Shown here: in pieces, positions 59,905 to 64,000 of the stretch
How the letters are laid out: each line of letters opens with the position of its first letter
Position numbering within the stretch: the stretch's first letter is position 1
Assembly: GCA_017305535.1 (NCBI GenBank)
Contig: JAFKKN010000010.1
Coordinates: forward strand, 186,001 to 250,000
Length of the DNA stretch: 64,000 nt
Direction: 5' to 3'
From: Hyphomicrobiales bacterium
GTDB lineage: Bacteria; Pseudomonadota; Alphaproteobacteria; Rhizobiales; Xanthobacteraceae
Made by a program: the position numbers and the translations under genes
Notes under the pieces: model-generated
Database searches by the model: none
What the model saw: only the letters and a program-made list of their open reading frames with translations
Told to the model about the DNA's origin: nothing

Positions 59905-60624
59905 GTGGCGCTGCTCGAGGTTGACAAGGTCACCAGACGGTTTGGCGGCCTCGTTGCCGTCAATAATGTGAGCTTCGCGGTGCCCGAGGGTGAAATCCTC
60001 GGCATCATTGGCCCCAATGGTGCGGGCAAGACCACACTGTTCAGCGTGATCTCCGGCTTCATTCCACCGAGCGACGGCGAAATCCGTTTCGCTGGCGAAA
60101 GCATCGTCGGCGTGTCACCGGATCGGCTGGTCCGGAGGGGGCTGGTTCGCAGTTTTCAGGTGGTGCAGACCTTCGCCGATATGACGACGCTCGATGTCGT
60201 GACGACGGCCGCGCTGACACGGCGGCCGATCCGCGAGGCGATCGACTACGCGGCGCATGTGCTTCAACGCGTCGGGATGGCCGGAAAGGAGTTGCTCACG
60301 CCGGCGACGTTGTCACTGCAAGACAAGAAGCTGCTCGAACTCGCCAAATGTCTCGCCACCGATCCGCGCTGCATCCTGCTTGACGAGGTGATGGCGGGAT
60401 TGACCATCGCCGAAACCGAAGCGCCGATGGCCATCGTTCGGGAGTTGAACAGCCAGGGCGTTACCATCGTCATGGTGGAGCACGTCATGCCAGTGATCAT
60501 GCGGCTGGCGACGCGCATCGTTGTCATCAATTTCGGGGAGAAGATCGCGGAAGCCGCGCCGGAAGAGATCATCAAGGATCAACGAGTCATCGACGCCTAT
60601 TTTGGAGAGCATCTCGATGCTTGA
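59905..60624 (+). CDS. Liv-type ABC ATPase (LivG-like, 2)
   Basis: A 239-residue ATPase: TRRFGGLVAVNNVSFAVPEG, Walker A GPNGAGKTT, LVRSFQVVQTFADMTTLDVV, a degenerate signature LSLQDKKLLELAK in place of LSGGQ, Walker B CILLDEVMAGL and switch His in VEHVMPVIM. GTG start at 59905, nine bases after the binding-protein stop. Overlaps the next ATPase by eight bases. Confidence 0.9.
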   Translation: MALLEVDKVTRRFGGLVAVNNVSFAVPEGEILGIIGPNGAGKTTLFSVISGFIPPSDGEIRFAGESIVGVSPDRLVRRGLVRSFQVVQTFADMTTLDVVTTAALTRRPIREAIDYAAHVLQRVGMAGKELLTPATLSLQDKKLLELAKCLATDPRCILLDEVMAGLTIAETEAPMAIVRELNSQGVTIVMVEHVMPVIMRLATRIVVINFGEKIAEAAPEEIIKDQRVIDAYFGEHLDA

Positions 60625-61321
60625 GGTCGATCATCTGGTGACGGGTTACGGCGGCGTCCCTGTTCTGCACGACGTTTCATTGACGTTGAATGCCGGCGAG
60701 ATCGTTGGATTGCTCGGCGCCAACAATGCCGGCAAGACCACATTGATCAACAGCCTTTCGGGCATGTATGCGCCGATGTCGGGTCGCATTCGCTTCGAAG
60801 GCCACGACGTCACCGCGATGACGCCGAAGCAGCGCGTGGAGATTGGCATTATCCAGGTGCCGGAAGGCCGGCTGGTGTTTCCGGACATGAGCGTACGGGA
60901 GAATCTCCTGCTCGGCGGCATCAACGCGCGGGCACGGGCGCATCGACCGCGCACGATGGATCATGTGCTCGAACTGTTCCCCCGCTTGAAGGAACGCCTT
61001 GGGCAGAACGCCGGCACGCTGTCCGGCGGCGAGCAGCAAATGCTGGCGATCGGCCGGGCGCTGATGGCTGAAGCCAAGTTGCTGATGCTGGACGAGCCGT
61101 CGCTCGGCCTGTCGCCGCTGTTCGTGCAATACATTTTCGGCATCATCGATCGTCTGCATGCCGAAGGTCTGTCGATCCTGCTGATCGAACAGAATCTCAA
61201 TCTGACGCTGCGTCACGCGCAGCGATGCTATGTGCTTGAGCGCGGCAAGGTGGCCATCGAGGGAGCGTCTGATGTTGTCAAGGATGATCCGCGGACGCGC
61301 CGTGCTTATCTCGGGCTTTGA
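60617..61321 (+). CDS. Liv-type ABC ATPase (LivF-like, 2)
   Basis: A 234-residue ATPase: YGGVPVLHDVSLTLNAGEIV, Walker A GANNAGKTT (an Asn where Gly is usual in GANGAGKTT), PEGRLVFPDMSVRENLLLGG, signature LSGGEQQML, Walker B KLLMLDEPSLGLSP. The Asn does not break the GxxxxGK[ST] rule, so activity is expected. ATG 60617 lies within the end of the preceding gene. Confidence 0.92.
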   Translation: MLEVDHLVTGYGGVPVLHDVSLTLNAGEIVGLLGANNAGKTTLINSLSGMYAPMSGRIRFEGHDVTAMTPKQRVEIGIIQVPEGRLVFPDMSVRENLLLGGINARARAHRPRTMDHVLELFPRLKERLGQNAGTLSGGEQQMLAIGRALMAEAKLLMLDEPSLGLSPLFVQYIFGIIDRLHAEGLSILLIEQNLNLTLRHAQRCYVLERGKVAIEGASDVVKDDPRTRRAYLGL

Positions 61322-61361
61322 AATGAATGATTTGACCGGCGGCAATTGAGCGGAGACCGAC

Positions 61362-62228
61362 GTGGCCGAATTTCTGCAAGCGCTGGCGCAAGGCCTGCTG
61401 ATCGGAAGCACCTACGGGCTGTTGGCGCTCGGGATGGGGCTGGTTTACGGCGTCAGCGGCGTCGTCAATTTCTCGCATGGCGATTTCATCTCGCTCGGCA
61501 TGTTTTTATGTCTGGCGCTTTATTCGGCATTCGCGCTCGATCCCTATATCTCGCTGGTCATTACCGTGCCGCTGATGACGGTGATCGGTGGTCTCGTTTA
61601 TTGGTATCTGCTCCGGCCGATGGTCGGCCATCAGTTCCTGATGGTCGTTCAACTCACCCTGGGTCTTAGCCTCGTGTTGCAGAACGGCATCCTGATGGTG
61701 TTCGGCGGACAGCCCGCGCGCACACCGTCGGTGGTCGAATCCAAACTGCTCATTCTCGGCGATGTTGTCGTCCGCGTTCCACATGTCATTGCCTTCGTGG
61801 TGTCGTTTGCGATGGCGATCGGCCTCTACATCATGTTGCGCTCGACCGACTTCGGACGTTCGATCCGCGCGGTGCACCAGAATGCGCACTCCGCGGCGCT
61901 GATGGGAATCGACGTCAGCCGCGTGCAGACGCTGACCTTCGCGCTCGGCATCGGAATTTTGGCAATCGCGGCGGCGCTGCTGCTGCCGGGGACGCCGATC
62001 CAGCCGGCGCAGGGGCTGCGTTATACGGTAATCACGCTGATCGTGGTGGCGCTCGGCGGCATGACGAATTTCGTCGGCATCATGCTCGGCGGTTTGATCA
62101 TCGGCCTCTCGGAGGCGTACGGCACCATCTATCTCTCCGATACGTTGGGCATGTTGCTGCCATACGGCATCTTCGTGCTGATCATGCTGTTCCGGCCTCA
62201 AGGGCTCACCTGGAGTTCATCGCGATGA
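61362..62228 (+). CDS. Liv-type ABC permease (LivH-like, 2)
   Basis: A 288-residue permease: LAQGLLIGSTYGLLALGMGL, VYGVSGVVNFSHGDFISLGM (classic LivH N-FSHG motif), SIRAVHQNAHSAALMGIDVS loop, and VALGGMTNFVGIMLGGLIIG. GTG start. Overlaps the next permease by four bases. Confidence 0.92.
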   Translation: MAEFLQALAQGLLIGSTYGLLALGMGLVYGVSGVVNFSHGDFISLGMFLCLALYSAFALDPYISLVITVPLMTVIGGLVYWYLLRPMVGHQFLMVVQLTLGLSLVLQNGILMVFGGQPARTPSVVESKLLILGDVVVRVPHVIAFVVSFAMAIGLYIMLRSTDFGRSIRAVHQNAHSAALMGIDVSRVQTLTFALGIGILAIAAALLLPGTPIQPAQGLRYTVITLIVVALGGMTNFVGIMLGGLIIGLSEAYGTIYLSDTLGMLLPYGIFVLIMLFRPQGLTWSSSR

Positions 62229-63217
62229 GGCAGGAATTTTACAAGACGTTGACGTCGCCGGTGTGGCTCGTGATTCTCGTACTGGCCGTTGTCCTGCCGC
62301 CGTTATTGCCGTCGTACTATCTGCACATCGTCATTCTGGCGCTGGTCTATGTCGCGCTGGCGTCGGCGTGGAATATCGTCGGCGGCATGGCCGGGCAGAT
62401 TTCTCTGGCACACAGTCTGTTCATCGGCACCGGCGCGATGTTGTCGACCGCGTTGCTGCTCAAGCTGGGCGTCAACATGTGGCTCGGCCTGGTGATCTCC
62501 GCGATCATTTCGGGCGTGATGGGGGCGATGATCGCCTGGATCGATTTTCGCTTTCAACTCGGCCATCTGTCGTTCGTGCTGATTACGATGGCGTTCGCCG
62601 AAATGGGAACGGTGATCGTGGAGGGATGGGATTTCCTGGGGGGCGCATCGGGGCTGCTGCTGCCGCAGGATAAGGGGGATTTCCTTGCGTTTCAGTTCGG
62701 AGGCGGCATCGGCGCATTCTGGGTTATGCTGGTGCTGGCCATCGTCAGTATTTTGATCAATGTCGCGATCCTGAATGCCCCGCTGGGCTACTATCTGCGC
62801 ACCATTCGCGACAACGAGAACGCGGCGCGCGCCATCGGCGTCAACATTCTGCGTTACAAGATCGCGGCCATGGTGATCTCGGCGATGCTGAGCTCGGTGA
62901 TCGGAACAGCCTACGTTCGTTATCTGACTTTCGCCGATCCCTATTTGCTGGTGTCTCCGATCATCATTATCGAGGTTGTGTTGTTTGCAACGGTCGGCGG
63001 ATTGGGGCGGGCCTATGGGCCAGCATTCGGCGCGCTACTGCTGGTTCCGCTCGGTGAGATCCTGCGCGGCAAGCTGGGCGGGACGTTGCCGGGATTGCAC
63101 TACTTCATCTATGGCGTGGTCGTGATCGCGGTCATTCTGATGTCGCCGCGCGGACTGCTGCCGTTATTCGAGAAGTGGTTTTCGCGCATGCGGCCGAAGG
63201 CGGCGACATCAAAATAG
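62225..63217 (+). CDS. Liv-type ABC permease (LivM-like, 2)
   Basis: A 330-residue permease: YVALASAWNIVGGMAGQISL, AHSLFIGTGAMLSTALLLKL, GYYLRTIRDNENAARAIGVN loop, VLFATVGGLGRAYGPAFGAL and GVVVIAVILMSPRGLLPLFE. Last gene of the operon; convergent with the TetR gene, with a short hairpin (63222-63237, no T-run) between. Confidence 0.92.
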   Translation: MRQEFYKTLTSPVWLVILVLAVVLPPLLPSYYLHIVILALVYVALASAWNIVGGMAGQISLAHSLFIGTGAMLSTALLLKLGVNMWLGLVISAIISGVMGAMIAWIDFRFQLGHLSFVLITMAFAEMGTVIVEGWDFLGGASGLLLPQDKGDFLAFQFGGGIGAFWVMLVLAIVSILINVAILNAPLGYYLRTIRDNENAARAIGVNILRYKIAAMVISAMLSSVIGTAYVRYLTFADPYLLVSPIIIIEVVLFATVGGLGRAYGPAFGALLLVPLGEILRGKLGGTLPGLHYFIYGVVVIAVILMSPRGLLPLFEKWFSRMRPKAATSK

Positions 63218-63262
63218 GTGTATCGCCAGACGGCGATTCCTGCGTACGGTTCGATGCAGCGT

Positions 63263-63916
63263 TCAGGGCCGCAACGATTGCATGACGAAATCGACCACGT
63301 GCTTGCGCCTGGCACGCAACGCGCTCTTGCTTCTCAAATCCTTGCCGAGGATCGCCGAGAGCGTCGGCATTCCGGAAAAATAAAAATAGCTCAGCGCGGT
63401 GATCGAGATATAGAGCTGTTCCGGGCTCACTCCCTTGCGGAATAGTCCTTCGCGAACGCCCTGTGACAGCGTTCTTGAGAAGATGCGGAGCAGCGGCGTC
63501 CGGATATCCGCAAAATGTGCCAGATTGCGCACGTGAGCGGCATCGTTGCGGTTTTCGTCGTTGAGGATCACAACGAAATCGGGATGCAGTTCGAGATAAT
63601 CGAACGAGCTTTGGACGAGTTTGCGGAGTGCCTTGTCGGGGCTGAGCCCGTCGACGTTGAAGGTGTGCTCGTGCTGCACGATCTCGTCGTACATCCATTT
63701 GAGAACGGCAAAGTAGATCGCGTTCTTGTCGCCGAAATAGTGATAGACCAGCTGTTTGTTGACGCCGGCTTGCGCAGCGATCTCGTCGACGCGTGCGCCG
63801 GCCAGCCCGTTGCGAGCAAACTCCCGTCTGGCCGCGACGAGCAACTTCCGGCGCGTGCTCGCGGGATCACGGCGTCGAGGCACGGCGCAAGGCTCGTTCA
63901 AGCTGAATTCGGCCAT
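63263..63916 (-). CDS. TetR-family transcriptional regulator
   Basis: A 217-residue regulator. N-terminal HTH: RRKLLVAARREFARNGLAGA, RVDEIAAQAGVNKQLVYHYF, GDKNAIYFAVLKWMYDEI. The ligand domain continues (LRKLVQSSFDYLELHPDFVV, TLSQGVREGLFRKGVSPEQL). Convergent with the second transporter operon and facing a palindrome at the window edge; it may regulate itself and a divergent gene beyond 64000. Confidence 0.9.
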   Translation of the reverse strand: MAEFSLNEPCAVPRRRDPASTRRKLLVAARREFARNGLAGARVDEIAAQAGVNKQLVYHYFGDKNAIYFAVLKWMYDEIVQHEHTFNVDGLSPDKALRKLVQSSFDYLELHPDFVVILNDENRNDAAHVRNLAHFADIRTPLLRIFSRTLSQGVREGLFRKGVSPEQLYISITALSYFYFSGMPTLSAILGKDLRSKSALRARRKHVVDFVMQSLRP

Positions 63917-63974
63917 TTTTCAACCAAGCAGTTGATGAAACAAGCACCCTAAAGATGACAGCAGCGACAGAAAG

Positions 63975-63991
63975 ATTGATTCACAATCAAT
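63975..63991. promoter_or_regulatory. Likely TetR operator
   Basis: A 17-base palindrome: ATTGATT and AATCAAT around CAC, 58 bases upstream of the TetR start, in AT-rich sequence (TGTTATATAC follows) with promoter character. Position and symmetry fit a TetR operator. Confidence 0.5.
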
Positions 63992-64000
63992 GTTATATAC

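Noticed and set aside
63222-63237. Terminator between livM-like and TetR genes
   Set aside because: Six-base stem without a T-run on either strand; too weak to call.
1-64000. tRNA, rRNA or riboswitch
   Set aside because: No cloverleaf, rRNA core motif or known riboswitch consensus was recognised by reading; a covariance-model scan was not possible here.

Overview
The window reads as high-GC alphaproteobacterial chromosome, most likely from the Bradyrhizobium/Rhodopseudomonas/Afipia branch of Hyphomicrobiales (an inference from gene content, gene order and repeat style; the genus cannot be fixed from sequence reading alone). The two anchors are an RcGTA-type gene transfer agent (GTA) cluster and the conserved rhizobial block feuPQ - ccmIEFH - degP - two-component pair - glnE - pleC. 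No tRNA, rRNA, CRISPR array, integrase or transposase was seen.

Region 1 (1-1045): a Flp-type pilin, a one-helix membrane peptide and a non-coding stretch with a decayed palindromic repeat. Region 2 (1046-27397): a GTA gene set in canonical order: small-terminase-like protein with a histone-H1-like tail, large terminase, portal, two tiny genes, prohead protease, major capsid, then (after a 6.9-kb interruption) head-tail connector, head closure, DUF3168, major tail protein, GTA gp10, tail chaperone, short tape measure, DUF2460, DUF2163, NlpC/P60, the giant gp15 tail hub, a DUF2793/glycine-rich fibre, a GH19 endolysin and a 3TM holin. Five gene junctions of this set carry palindromic intergenic repeats.

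The most unusual part lies inside the GTA. Two proteins sharing an N-terminal domain (RWxRPDAYRWxRPDAxRF ... NPNxPRVPAGxPDGxQWTD) sit directly behind the prohead protease and behind the major capsid gene. Both look like toxins with different C-terminal domains, both are cut by one in-frame stop codon, and both are followed by immunity-like genes. Behind the second lies a tandem array of DUF2019-family genes interleaved with two orphan toxin 3' tails, the layout expected of toxin-tip/immunity cassettes. I infer a GTA- or phage-head-associated toxin cargo locus that has largely decayed. Between this array and the tail genes, a block of host-like genes follows (PRC-barrel and CsbD under a symmetric divergent EcfG-like promoter, a small secreted protein, a META-domain protein, a trypsin-like protease).

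Region 3 (27479-45335): FeuP/FeuQ two-component system, an uncharacterised 464-residue protein, cytochrome c maturation genes ccmI-ccmE-ccmF-ccmH, DegP protease, a second OmpR-type regulator/kinase pair, GlnE, and a PleC-like PAS kinase on the minus strand with a cluster of GANTC sites upstream. Region 4 (45336-64000): a metabolic and transport region: a CDF cation exporter, an MDR oxidoreductase, a ketopantoate-reductase-like protein, formyl-CoA transferase and a GntR regulator; a Liv-type ABC transporter operon including a permease-ATPase fusion; a CYP199-like P450; a LuxR-type regulator; a second Liv-type ABC operon; and a TetR regulator with a palindromic operator at the window edge. Together these suggest uptake and catabolism of organic acids, possibly oxalate and methoxylated aromatic acids.
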